This document shows, in pieces, positions 11,771 to 24,126 of a DNA stretch of 64,000 nt. The stretch is from Lentinus brumalis (taxonomy: Eukaryota; Basidiomycota; Agaricomycetes; Polyporales; Polyporaceae), in NCBI GenBank assembly GCA_001792895.1, contig MARA01000023.1, positions 434,001 through 498,000 on the forward strand, given 5' to 3'. Each line of letters begins with the position of its first letter. The stretch's first letter is position 1. The position numbers and the translations under genes were made by a program. A model generated the notes under the pieces. It was given only the letters and a program-made list of their open reading frames with translations. It was not told the DNA's origin and did not search any database.

Positions 11771-14700
11771 CTACTTGGCCTCGACGGCATACCCCGCTGG
11801 TTGTGGTGGCACCCGCTCGTCGCTCGAACTCGGCGTGATCGGGAACTGTTGCCTGTCCACACCCTCGAGGCCGGGGGTCTGTGGCCGCGACGGCATGGGC
11901 GTGTTGAGCTGCGAGCGGTTGTGCGCAAGGTGCGCGCGGACGAGGTGACCAGCAGCGAGCGCCGACATGAGCGAGAGCTCGCCCGCCATGACCGCCGACG
12001 CGATGATGCGCGCGAGTTGTTGGGCATTCTGGCCGGGGTTCGTCGGGTGCGCGCCCGCGACGCCGAGCATCTGCAGGACGGCTTGCTGCGGCGAGAGGAT
12101 CGTGCCGCCGCCGACGGTGCCGACCTCGATACAGGGCATCGTAACAGTCATGAGGAGGTCCTCGCCGTTGTTTGTCCTGTCAGCGAAAGCATCAGTAAGC
12201 GATCCAACACTAGAGGACGCGATGACACTTACGGCTCCATCAGCGTCATGCAGTTCGAACTCTCGACGTTCTGCGCGGGGTCCTGGCCGGTCGCAAGGAA
12301 GATCGCTGTGAGGATATTCGCAGCATGCGCGTTGAACCCGCCAACCGAGCCCGCCATCGCACTTCCGATCAGGTTCTTCTTCACGTTCAGGTTCGCCAGC
12401 GACTCGACCGTCGTCTTGAGCACGCTCTTCACGACCTTGCCCGGGATGACAGCCTCCGCGACGATGCTCTTCCCGCGCCCCTCGATCCAGTTGATCGCCG
12501 CCGGCTTCTTGTCCGTGCAGTAGTTGCCCGAGAGCGCGAGCACGACCATCTCCGGGAACTCCTTCGTGAGCAGGTCGAGCGCCGCCTCCGTCGCCTTCGA
12601 GATCATGTTCATGCCCATCGCGTCGCCCGTGCGCGTCGCAAAGCGGACGAAGAGCGTGCGCCCCGCGAGCGCGCACTTGATCTTCTGCAGACGGGCGAAG
12701 CGGGACGTCGACTCGAAGGCCTCCTTGATCGCTGCGTAACCCTCCTCGCTCTCGATGAACGCCTTGGCCTCCGCAGCGCGCACGATGGACGGGAAGTCGA
12801 TAGCGGGACCACGCGTCATGCCGTCAGCCGTGAGGACCGTGGTGACACCTCCGCCGGCGTTGAGCGCCTTGCAGCCGCGAGAAGTCGAGGCGACGAGCGT
12901 GCCCTCGGCGGTGGCCATCGGGATGGGGTACATGAGACCGTCAATCTTGAGGGGACCGGCAACGCCGAGAGGGAGGGGCATGTAACCGATGACGTTCTCG
13001 CAGCAAGCACCCATGACACGAGAGTAGTCGTAGTCCTTGACGGGGATGAGCGAAGTCTCGAGAGTCTTAGTACGAGAAGCGCGGGCTAGACAGGCATGCA
13101 GTCAGCATCGAATATACACTGCTTAGGCGGGGTAACAACTTACAGATGAGTGCGCGACGAATGCGGACAGCACGCTCAAGGTCTCCGAGCATCTTCTCAA
13201 GGGCATACGGAGCGATCTTGCCTGTCTGGGACAACAAAATCACCTCCTCGTCGTTGAGCGTCTTAAGCGCAACCGAGACCGGACGGGGGCCGTTCTCGAA
13301 GATGTCCACGCATTCCGCAAGCGACCGGACTTCGACCTCCCGCTCATACCCGGGAGTCTCGGGAGTGATGGGTTCAACGGGCGCAGGAGACCGGATCGGG
13401 AGACGGGTGAGCGCCTGGTCAATCGACTCGAGGTTGAGCGGCCGGCTGAGCACGGCTGGCGGGGGTGCAGGGGCAGACGTCGGCGCAGCAGGGGGCTCCA
13501 CAACAGGGACAGCAACCGGGTGGGCGACTGCGGGCGCTGCACTGGCCATGAAGACTATAGGGGCAGGACCATGCTCTTCCTTCTCCTCCTCAGGGTCTTC
13601 TGCGATCTGGACAACAGAGCGTGCACGGGAACGGAAGCGCACACCCTGGCTACGAACTGCGCGCATGGCCGCGAGCCCGGAGCCTGCCGCGATACCCTTG
13701 AGGAGATAGCCGTTCAGAACGACGCTGATAGCGAGCAGGGCAACGATCCACTTCGAGATGACCGGGTCGCCGACGAGGGAGCTCCACGAGGACATGAACT
13801 TCTCGATGGCCTCACCGGTGTTGGTGTTGGCGGCATGAACGGTAGGCGCAACAGTAGGGATTGCGTGGATGTAGACTGGTGGGGCAACCTTGACGATGAC
13901 CTCGACCGGCTCAGTACCTTCGACAGCGGCAGGAATGCTGACGGTGGCAGCAAGGGTGGACAGGACGCTTGCGATGGCGGGACTCGTGATATCGACGCGA
14001 GGCGCAGGGACAGCTTCGGGCCGAAGGGGATGTCTCAGGTGGCGGGCGTTCGTGGTGGCAGGCGTCAGGGTCGTGCAGAAGTTCAGGATGTGCAGCGTGA
14101 GGAAAGAAGCGATCTGTAAAGAGATAAACTGGTAAGTAGGGGCACCGCCACGGCCACGATGTGGACGCACCAAGAGAAGCTTGAGCCTCGCCATGGGATT
14201 CTCCTCGGCCTCCTGCATCTTGCCACCATCCTTGAAAAAGGAGCCCTTGACACCAATGACAGAGTTGGTAGCCCGCTGGGGCATGCTCTTCGGGACCTCG
14301 GCAGCGATGTTTTGCTTGCTGTTCGAACGGGAGAGGGCACCGCGGACTGGGGCGCCGTTGGCCTTTACGGCAGTGATGGAAGCGGACCTGGATCGTGACA
14401 TCTCGCGGACCTTCTTAACGCGACGGACCTGGAGGTGATAGCGTAAGAAAGCAGTTCATGAGCGCAATGAAGACAGTGCAGTCCAGCTCCCGCCGCAACT
14501 CGGGGGAGAGGAGAGGATGCACGTGACGACGATCACATAAGCGCCTATCGTGACGTAACGGCGCTTGCACATAGTGAAGTGTCTCAAACTTACCTCAACC
14601 ATGATGGTCAACACTGCGGTGTACCAAGTGAAGGTCATAACGCAATCCATGGCCAAAGCGACGGCAGCCACGGCGCAGAACTCCTTCAGGCCGCCGACGC

Positions 14701-15943
14701 GGCTGTTGACGCCAACGAAGAGGACCGCAATCTCGAGCGCGTAGTCGCGCAGGATAACATTGCCGACACGGTCAAGGGCCTCGAGGATGACGGCACCAGC
14801 AGGCTTCATACGGCCGTCCTCCTGGGGCTTGAGCATGTGAGGGTGCGACATGACTGCGCGGGCGAGACGGAGGGGCTTGTCGAAGCCGACTGTGCAAACG
14901 AGGAATGGAAGTGCCTCCGTGAGCGCAATGGGATCCAGGGGGATGTCCAGAGATCGGCAGAGAGGAAGCGTGAAGAGGAAGGAGATGATTGCGGATGAGA
15001 AGATGCCAGTGGAAAGCCAAAAGTTAGAACCCAGGGCGCGGGACGCCAGGAATAGCCTGGCGAACGTCACATGCATCAGGATGTAGCCTGTGAGCACGAC
15101 GAGGATGTCGAGAGAGTCCGCTTTCTACAGTGGGCTCAGATGAAGCCGAGTGCACCATGATGATGTAGACGCACCTTCGTGAGCTCCCAGAAGCGGAGTA
15201 CGAGTGCACTGAGAGCATATGCGACCCACTTGGTGCTCTTCATCTCACCGATGCTTTCCTGGCGCTTGCCGGCGTCGACAACATACTTGACACCGTCGAC
15301 AAGCAGTGTCTGTTCTCGCCGGAGTGCGCCGAGCCAGTCCTCGCGAGTGCCTGGCTTGAACGAGAGCGTGAGGGTCGTGGTCGAGCCGGGTTCGGAGACA
15401 CCGATGAAGCACGAGGTCTCCGAAGCGTTGGAGCCCGGGACATGGCAGAGGGAGGAGTATGGCTTGCCGGAGAGAGCTGGTACGCTTGACACGAGGTGCT
15501 GCGCGACGGCAGTGGCATCGAGAGGAGCAACCTAGAATAGAAGTATGAGCATGAATGAACGTGTGACTATATGCGCGTAATGCATGACGAAGTGGGTGCA
15601 GAGCGTTCGGAAGGACTGCGGAATGAGGCAGGACACGTACGGATTGGGACTTCTCGTCGAGGCTGAAGACGAGCTGCTGCAACTCCAACGCTTCGTAGCC
15701 GGGACCAAGATGCTTCCAGACCTCGACCCAATCATGTTTCGTGACGGCGACCCACTCGCCGTTGGTGAGTCGCGCGTAGGCGGGCCGGAGTGCAGGAGGT
15801 TGTGACGAGGCGAAGAAGGACGAATGCTTGATGCCCGAGAGGATGTGGAAGTAGGCGAGGGTCCCAAGCACGAAGACGGAGACTATCGTCTCGATGGGAG
15901 AAAAGACGGTGTGGGTAGACAGCGGCCGGAGGATAGCACGCAT
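11771..15943 (-). CDS. 3-Hydroxy-3-methylglutaryl-CoA reductase with sterol-sensing region
   Basis: Committed step of the mevalonate pathway, feeding ergosterol and other isoprenoids; ER membrane enzyme, roughly 1,250-1,300 residues. The N-terminus [20 protein letters not shown] starts the membrane part, including hydrophobic segments resembling the sterol-sensing region ([37 protein letters not shown]). A Ser/Pro-rich linker follows. The catalytic domain shows [17 protein letters not shown] (catalytic Glu), [22 protein letters not shown] (Lys), TGQDPAQN (Asp), GTVGGGT (NADPH) and [10 protein letters not shown] (His). HNRS after the His matches the regulatory kinase site known in animal enzymes. 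At least six introns. Stop at 11771. An in-frame ATG further upstream exists, but 15943 gives the usual basidiomycete N-terminus. Confidence 0.95.
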
Positions 15944-18315
15944 TTTGGCGGAGAATGTGGGGGGAAGGAAGTGTGTAGGCGAAGCGCAAGTGCGACCCAA
16001 TAAATGGAGGGAATAAACAGTCTACGAGGCTGTATTAGAAGGCGTTGCGTGGGCTGAGCAAGGGATAGACCGGCGATGTCAGAAGAGGCCGAGTCGTACG
16101 AGAAAGGCGAGCGCGTTGACAGACCTTGCAGACCGCCTCGCACGGAGCGCGTAGTAGAGTTCGTCTACGGGGGAGGGGAGGCGCACGACGCGGATGAACG
16201 CGTCGGCTTTGGGGACGTCGATGAAGACGGGGTCGACACAGGCGACGGCGGTGAGGGAAGCCTGGGGTCGGAGGGGGACGAAAGGAAAGGATGTGGGACG
16301 ACTCGCCGCCAATTATTCGTCCGGCTAATAACGCATCAAGCCATGCCTATATATGGTATCGCACCTGCTTTTCCAGATCACCGGAGAGGCGCTCGCTCCG
16401 TTCCGTCTTTCGACCTCTCCGTCCTCTGAATCCGCACCGGCCCTCGCAACTCCTCCAAGCCCTGGCTGGCACGGCTGCAGCTGGCGTAGTTGCTCTGGTT
16501 CCGCCCGAATTCGCTTTCTGCTTGCATCTGACCGGGGCTATTGTCCTGCGCGTATTGTCTGTGTCCCATGAACGCTGGCTTCATTTCGACATGTCAGACC
16601 ACCTTCTTCAGGAGCTCCTATGCAAACCTTACCGGACGCTGTTCTGTCTTGACGCTTTGTGTCCGAGTCTCCTGCCGACCCCGGAGATCGTCCCATCCTT
16701 CCGGCGTCTCGCCCTCCGACACCGCTGTCACCAATCGTTTCGTCTAGCCGCACGTCACGGTCTGCTCGCCATTGCATGACACCCTCTCGACAGCATCCTT
16801 GCATGCTCGCCGGAGTGTACTCCAAGTGGCGGGCGGGCATGCCCCGCGAGTATGTATGTACTGCACGGATCTTCTAGCGCATCAGGAACGGGGCTACTAT
16901 CCGCGTAGTCCGATCCAAGGCGGAGCATCTCTCGAACGCCGGCCAAATTCGCGGTGAGAAATGTACGTCAACTGTGGCATCTTATCGTGTCAAGAATGGT
17001 CCGAAGCCATCCCGGCTGCCTCCCCCGCTCCCTCACAATTCTGCCGCTCCGCTCAATTCATCGATGGGCGTTCAGCCACTTGCGTCGTTCATGCACGGTC
17101 AAGACCGAATCAGCACACTCTCGAGTCTCGGTGGTGCTGCCATATCGTCCAATCTGTCACCATCCCATTGAAACGAGCATTTGTATTTACTACGGGACAA
17201 GCTACGGGACGTAGCAGACCACCCACTGCCTTCGGCTGGACCGCCTTCGCGCCCTTCTATCTGCAATTCGTGGGCTCCCTATCATCTCAACGTGGGAGTA
17301 TCTAACAGCGATACAGACATCGACCACACACCAGCACGCTATCCTCCCCGGACACGCACAACTAAACCAATCTCGGCCCTTCGCGCTCAGCTCACCGAAC
17401 AATTCTCCTCCAGAGGCGCCCCTCAAGTCGTTCCACCCCTAACCGCACTATACCGCTCGCACTTGTCCCTTCCACACGGACGTCGGTGCCTGAGCGTCCA
17501 ACGCACGCCGTCCTGTCCGAACGGACATGTCTGCAGCAGGTCAGCTCCTGACAATCGCTCTTATCGTCTGCTGGGATACAAAACCTCGCCTGACCCGCGC
17601 ACCTCCCGTCCTCACGCCATCTAAATCCGCCTCGGCCATGGCACATCACACCTCTCAATCTGTCTAACTGCCTTCGGCCGGTGTCCCGACACGACAAGCC
17701 CATCTAACTTTCGAGTCTTCGGCAACGCTCAGACGTACCTGAGGACATATCTGGGGCTTCTATCTCGTTCGTTCGCTAGTGGGCGCCCCAGCTAGCCAGG
17801 TCTGAATCGCCCACAGTACTTGACAATACCTCCACAATACCGTCCGTCTGAGACGTAAGTGCTACCCCCAGCCACCACCGCCTAACCCCCTCCGGTAACC
17901 GGTTCGTCCCCACTCCCAGTCCCAGTCCCAGTCCCAGTCACAGTCCCAGTCCCAGAACAACCCCCAGCCATGCAAGCACCGTGACGGCCATGTTCCCGAA
18001 TCCCGACATACCTCCTCCCGCCGCCGCTATTCGGCTGGGAGGGATCCAGTGCGGACCCACACGCACCTACACCGCGGGGGCGGGGGGCGAGGCGTGAGAC
18101 GGTACCTTGGCGACGTACGGTCGACTGCAGGCTGCAGCTGCGTTTTCCGCCGTGCGCATGTCTCGGTCGGAGCAGCCTGAGCGATCGATCGCAGATCGGT
18201 CGTCTTCTCTCCCGGGGGGATCCTCGCCAGGCTCCAGCCACCCTCCGTTCCATTCTAGTATGTCCCTCCTTCAGTGTCATTGTCAAGGGCCAAGGCTACC
18301 GGCTGGCGTCTCGAG
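15944..18315. other. Long gene-poor stretch upstream of HMG-CoA reductase
   Basis: About 2.4 kb with short overlapping frames on both strands and no domain I recognise. The first several hundred bases presumably hold the HMG-CoA reductase promoter. It includes a hexamer repeat at 17915-17955. Confidence 0.45.
17915..17955. repeat. CCCAGT hexamer microsatellite
   Basis: Seven nearly perfect head-to-tail copies of CCCAGT, one changed to CACAGT. Six-base period; lies outside any supported gene. Confidence 0.9.
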
Positions 18316-19205
18316 CCCCGGACGGTGCATGTCAGGGGAATATCACTATCAATGAATGTCGTTCAGTGCTCTGACTATGCATACGCCCTATCGTCCGCAG
18401 CCATATTGTCAACCGCCTGGGCGAGAACGCGAACCTTGGCATCCGGCGAGCTGGTTCAGGATCGTACCCCGTCAGTATTCTGCGCCAGACATTGGAATGG
18501 CCAAACGTATTGCAAGGTCCGTCTACGTCTACCCGAAGAGCCACTGCGTCGGCGCCCGGGGTATGTACGAATGGTGGTACCGTACTCATAGTTCGCGAAG
18601 GTCACCCGTTGGGCTCAAGCTCCCGCTGATCTTGCATCATGTACCACCTACCGCAAACCTACCATGCATCTCATGCGTCATCACACATAGCCTGAGAGCA
18701 TACACTAGTGAAACAATTCGCAGTACGCGCATCACCCTACAGCCAGCTATGCCGTCATCTCCCCTCCCTAGTGCGTCGGTAAGCCCCCCGGACGGTGCAT
18801 GTCAGCCTTCAGGGGATATCAATATTGATGTCATTCGGTAACCGGTAGTCTGACAGTGACTATGCATGTATTTACTTACGCCCTATGGTCCGCAGCCCTT
18901 GTCAGCTGCCTGGGCTAGAACGTAGAGCTTGGATCTTGCATCCGGTGAGCTGCCTCAGGACCGTCACGCGTCAGACTGTCTTCTTCGCCAACTGGGAATG
19001 GTCAAACATACCGCAAGACCTGTGTAACCGAATCGGAAGAGAAGAGCCACTGCGTCGGCGGGGTACTCACTGTACGAATCATGGTACCGTACTCATAGAT
19101 CGCGAAGGTCACCCGCCGTCGCCGTCGCGGGTCGAGCTCCCGCTGATATACCACCTACCATGCGTCCCATGAGCCTGCGAACATAGCCTACGAGCATAGT
19201 GAGTA
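18316..19205. repeat. Two diverged direct copies of a ~0.45-kb segment
   Basis: Copy A runs from about 18316 to 18724 and copy B from about 18786 to 19205. Shared blocks in the same order: CCCGGACGGTGCATGTCAG, TACGCCCTAT(C/G)GTCCGCAGCC, GCATCCGG(C/T)GAGCTG, GAGCCACTGCGTCGGCG, GGTACCGTACTCATAG and GCGAAGGTCACCCG. Many substitutions and indels separate them, and no common long reading frame survives, so they look non-coding or long decayed. Confidence 0.8.
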
Positions 19206-19330
19206 TAACAAGCAGCTTCCCGTGCCCTTGGGTGACCGTTCGTGATCGGACTCAGAGCAATCCGCACGGGTCCCGGTGTGATCCACACACTTAAGCATCT
19301 ATCAGGAGACGACCATATCAACGTTCCGCC

Positions 19331-20932
19331 TTACTCCTCAGCCTCGAGCTCATCCTCGCCATCCGAGTCGATCTCCCGCTCAGCGACTACGTGTCCCCAC
19401 CGATGCCACCCGTCCCCTCTCTTCTCCCATTCGAAGTCGCTCGTAAATGCGGCGCGCCGCAGGGATGAGGAGTGCCGATCGTACGCGGCGAGCGCATGGC
19501 GTTGATCGTCCTCGTTGCGCGCGAAATCGTAAGGCCCTCCATCGACGCGTGTCTGCGCCATCCCGCTGACTGACACGATGGGCATCTTGTCACAGAGCAG
19601 AAACGTATGCAAGCGGGGCATCCGTTCCAACAGCGGAGCCAGCGCCGAGACCTCCTCTAGGCCATAGCCGTGCTGGATACGCCGAGAACAGAGATCAGCA
19701 CACAGGTCACGGCGGTACGGTACGGCAAGGACGGGCGCACGCACCTCTCCTGTCCTGACTTGGAGCAATATATAGAGATACTCCAGCTCCTCAAATAGCG
19801 GAAGAAGGTCCTCCAGGAAAGGGACAGACAGTTCCGAGACGAGGAAGCTAAGGCGGGCGAGGCGGGCCCCGGAGAACCGCAGTGCGCGTAAGGCAGGACG
19901 GGCCACCAGATGCCACCCTTGTATCCCGAGGTGCTCTGCCATGGCATGAAACCGCGGAATACCATACTGCACATCTTCCAGCGTGACAGCCCTGATAGGC
20001 CGTCGGTGTTGTGCGCGTTCGGGGAGGAGGGCCACAAGCTCGTGCGGTGAGCATGTCACTTCCTCGAGGTTTGGGAACGCAGTAGGAGCGATCTGAGCAG
20101 ACGACCAGCTGCGAGGAATTACGAGAACACGGATGCTCGACGTGCCTTGGAACGCTGGCTGGGAAAGAAGGTTGGGCGGGACGCAGAGTTCCCTGAGCGC
20201 CGGGAAGGAGGGCGTAGACGGCCATGTGGACCGCAAGCCGCTCTCGGCACCGTAGGGAAGTGAGAACGACTGGAGTGTGTGTCGGCTGGCTACCAGCAAT
20301 GCGTGGATGAACGCTTCGTACTTGTGGGACACGAAGCTAGACCTGGTCTCCAGTCTCAACGTCTTCAAACCGCGGCCAGTAACAGCGAAAGGCATCATCA
20401 CCCCGTCGCCGTCTTCTAGCGCAACACGGGGCAGGTCCACGTCAATATCGATACTGTGGACGAATGGGAGAGTACCATTGGCGAGAGTCGTGAAGGTGTC
20501 GGCTGTAAGATAGATGCACATCCGGCAAATGAAGCTGCGGAGGCCCCCCATGCGCGGAACGGCGTGCGCTAGTCTGCGTCTCGCAACATCACGTTGCTTT
20601 CTCTCGAGTGTCGACGCGTTGGCCACGTCATAAGTCGTGTCGTGCAGAGAGATGGTCTTCACGAGGCTGGCGAGGTCTCGTTTGAAGCTGGTCTTGCTGG
20701 GGGGTAAGGCAAGGGTGCGAACACATGCGTAGATAGCATGAAACAGCTGAAGATCAATGGTAGAGTAGAGCGCCGGGGTCGCAAGTTCGTTGAATGTTCT
20801 GTCGGAGAGCGCGATGGAGTAGAGTGTGCTGTGGTCGGCCGCTTCGCAGATAAGTTGTAGCAACTCGACAGGAAACGACGCGGAGGCGGATGTCGTCGGA
20901 GGCATATCAACCGATGTCTCAATTGGTATCAT
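19331..20932 (-). CDS. F-box-like protein, single exon
   Basis: One uninterrupted frame of 533 residues from MIPIETSVDMPPT. Near residue 15 it has FPVELLQLICEAADHSTLYS followed by IALSDRTFNELATPALYSTI, the F-box-like opening of many Agaricomycete proteins (LPxELLxxIxExxD then CRxFxxxAxPxLYxxI). The rest is leucine-patterned without clear repeats, and the C-terminus is acidic (EIDSDGEDELEAEE). Role as an SCF adaptor is inferred; no substrate domain is recognised. Two in-frame ATGs, at 20932 and 20905, are possible starts; the frame also stays open further upstream to 21184 but that extension has no family character. Confidence 0.7.
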   Translation of the reverse strand: MIPIETSVDMPPTTSASASFPVELLQLICEAADHSTLYSIALSDRTFNELATPALYSTIDLQLFHAIYACVRTLALPPSKTSFKRDLASLVKTISLHDTTYDVANASTLERKQRDVARRRLAHAVPRMGGLRSFICRMCIYLTADTFTTLANGTLPFVHSIDIDVDLPRVALEDGDGVMMPFAVTGRGLKTLRLETRSSFVSHKYEAFIHALLVASRHTLQSFSLPYGAESGLRSTWPSTPSFPALRELCVPPNLLSQPAFQGTSSIRVLVIPRSWSSAQIAPTAFPNLEEVTCSPHELVALLPERAQHRRPIRAVTLEDVQYGIPRFHAMAEHLGIQGWHLVARPALRALRFSGARLARLSFLVSELSVPFLEDLLPLFEELEYLYILLQVRTGEVRAPVLAVPYRRDLCADLCSRRIQHGYGLEEVSALAPLLERMPRLHTFLLCDKMPIVSVSGMAQTRVDGGPYDFARNEDDQRHALAAYDRHSSSLRRAAFTSDFEWEKRGDGWHRWGHVVAEREIDSDGEDELEAEE

Positions 20933-21368
20933 TCCAGAGATCAAGTCACAGTTATGTGTTCGCGAGCGCGATCCGGAGACGTGGTGGTACTTGGTAGTGG
21001 TGGTCCGAGAAGTTGAGGAGGAGAATCTTGAGATGTGGGCGCTCGGTAAGCCATTGCTACGCACTGCCACCAGGGCAGCGGATGGCCAAGATAGACAAAG
21101 ATACGATCCTTTTTGCTCGCGAGTTGCAAACCCGACCCCGGAGGAGGCGCAACGCAACGGACTGCAAGAACAAACGCGCAGCATGTCTGTTCACGAACCG
21201 CCGGAACTCGTGTTATACACGGGTACGTACCAGTACGTACCGCAATCCTAGGACGCGTGCGCCGCCATACTTACATGCATTCACCCGCACAGGTCCTCCG
21301 AGTCCCCTTCCCCTCCTGCACATTCCTACTCATTTTCTTTGAACAGGTCCACGCCTTTATTTACGACA

Positions 21369-21690
21369 TGGCCGATGTTTTTTCCGTCGCAGATCGAAGC
21401 CAAGCCACGACTCTCAATCGAGGTGTTCGAGCGCATCATCGAAGCCGTGTACGACGAAGATTATCAGGTTTACCAAGCTGACTATTCACAATATCCACAG
21501 ACTACCATGCAATCAAATGGTAAGATGACGACCAAACTCCGCAGGACTACGCCGACCGCCTGCACGCCATGGCCGCTCTCGCGAAATCACGCTGCTGCCG
21601 CCGCTCGAGGCGAGACGTTCTCAAGAGAATGATCGCCACTCGAGGGGTACTACTTCGCGTAAGGCAGAAGCGGAAGCGCTACTAAGAAGA
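21369..21690 (+). pseudogene. F-box gene relic
   Basis: RLSIEVFERIIEAVYDE near 21410-21460 resembles the opening of an F-box, and a shifted frame downstream reads QDYADRLHAMAALAKS, like the usual second half. The two parts are not in one frame and the expected CRxLxP motif and C-terminal body are missing. It could also be a short first exon with an intron I cannot place. Confidence 0.35.
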
Positions 21691-21699
21691 GATGGCCCC

Positions 21700-24126
21700 G
21701 GATCATAGCTCGTGACGAGCTACATCCTTTAGCTAGCTTGCGTAGCGGGCCTGCTACACGCATACATGACGCAGGGGCTCTTCATCTCCCTGGGACGGAT
21801 TACGCAACAATCCTTGAAGACCCGCATCCGATACGTCTCGACGTTCATCCTCTGTCCCTCCTTCCATAACTATGTCTCTCCTCTGGTCGTCTTCACCTGG
21901 CTCTCTTCCCACCGTTCGCATTCCTGGCCTCGTCTCGCCTTCTGGTGTTGGGTGTCCCCCGAGACTGTTGGCAATATGGTCTTCTCAGCGCTCATCTATT
22001 CGTCGCTAGACCCTTGTCTCCCCTAGGCAGACATTGGGCGGGCCTATTGAAGATGGGAGGACGGTCTCACTGTCAACCCTCAATGCGCCGCCACCAGCGT
22101 CGGTATCAATGATCAACGACCGTCGTCTGTGATAGCCCGCGGTCTTCACCGCATATATTCGCCGGGCCAACCCGCGAACCGTGCAGTCTCTGCATGGATC
22201 CCATAGGTCGTGCGCACTCCCAACAGGTTGTCTATGTCTCCCCCACCTCCTGCACGTTCCGCTGAATCATACTTACAAGGATCCCTCTCTGTCCCGACGA
22301 TACCCATCGGCAATCGCAGTGCACGTCATCATAGCTCGCGACTCTCGGGACTGTCTGGTGCGGCGCTCTTCGCAATCTCTCTCTTGATCCACCGACCTTC
22401 ATGTTGCGGAGCTGTAGACAGACTTGCATGAGGAGCGAAGCGCACCGCATGTACCATGCCGTATGTATTGGACATTTTGTCTTCGTTTTGTCAGTCTATG
22501 TACTTGATATGTACCAAGGATGGCAGTATGTTGGTCCGATGGCGCCATACGACCGTCCGACGAGGATGGATCAACCGTCATGCTCGTATGTGCATAAATC
22601 CCACCGAACACGCGTGCAGAAAATAAATGATCAACTCACCAGACACTGACCACTGACAGATACGTCGATGTCCGCATGTCCACCACTACCGGATTCCTGT
22701 GCTCCATCCAACTTCGAAGCATGCTCGGATCGGGGGCCCGGGAGATAGGCTCGACAACGGTCCACAAGTTACAACTGCACCCTTGTGTTCGCCGCCCGTC
22801 GGGCACCGACATGGACCCACCGATGACTGTCTTCGTGATATTCCCGCGGGACAATCTTCAAGAGTTGCGGAGAGTTGCGGTCGCACCCTTGATTCCCTCC
22901 ACACTCGAGTTCCGACCGCGAGAGCGAGAGCCCCAAACCGTCGTTCCCCGTTGCCTGTTGCCTCCGACAATCCGGATCTGTCAAACACTCGAGTGAGCAG
23001 CGAGCGCGGGGGTGGCACAGCGTTTCGGGCCCAATTTGACTGCGCTTCCTAGAACGTGCAGCGGTGTAACCGCGCACCTGCGCAGGCAGCAGCAAACAGC
23101 CAGAAAGGAGACGGCCTGAATCACGGACGAGACGAGACATGAGTGCATGAGTACACGCATACGGAGGTTTATGTAAGGGACTGGACACTTACCTGCGAAC
23201 GTGCCGTACGGGATAGGCGGCGCCGAAATCCCAGCCTGCGTGCGATGGCTGCAATGTGCTATTCGACGTCTGCGCATGTCCAAATGTGTCGAGGTACACG
23301 CCGATCACGATATGTAGATGTGTATATGCGTCATCAACTGGCAACACACCCGCCAGTCAACGAGGAGGACGCAGTATTAACGGCGAACGACGAATGGCCA
23401 GAGGCGATGCTGCGGATACTGGCGATATGCGGGGCTGACATGGCGTGCTGCACTAACTGCAGACGCGTGCGCTATACGAGCATGAGGAGATCCAGAGGTG
23501 CGTATCATTATGTGCGAGAGACGGGCCCCAATCCAATGTAATGAGCGATATGTAACCAACAACAGTATAGCAGGAAGGATAGACGACAGAATCAAGACAT
23601 GTGAATGGATGTGACTGGAGCGGCACGGATGCGGGGGTGGGAGGAGAGGGATATAATACAGCGTCTTACAATGGGGAGAGCGTGAGTGTCATGTGGTACG
23701 TGAACTGGTCGTGGCACGGGCGACCGAAGGGAACTCGAATGTCAGTGGATGTCGGCGGGGATCCGAGTCGGCCTACGGGACGACAGGCGGAATGCGGGGG
23801 CGAAGGTGGCGTGCCTGGCAGACACTTTAACACATCCAGCCAGGGGAGTGTGGCCCTTTGACGGCGGAGAGACAGGCACAGACAGCCTCCGTTCCTTGGG
23901 GAAAGGTACAGGAACCGTCGAGCGGTGGTTGTGGGTGCATGGGTAACAAGAATAGGGTGAGGTATCTTTCGCGCCTGAGCTTGGCGGAAGACCGGCCCAG
24001 GGCTGCTTGGACGAGGATGGCGACCTCTCAGGTGTTGCTGCGGACCGACGCCGCCCGGAATCGAGCCGGCGCGCGAGCGGGCCACCAATCAGCGCAAACG
24101 CACGCACGAAAGCGGAGGTAGCGCGA
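21700..24126. other. Gene-poor stretch
   Basis: About 2.4 kb with only short overlapping frames on both strands and no recognised domain or RNA. It borders the 3' end of the intact Ga gene. Confidence 0.45.

Noticed and set aside
12325..13089. 254-residue plus-strand frame and others opposite HMG-CoA reductase
   Set aside because: They are antisense shadows of the strongly conserved catalytic domain.
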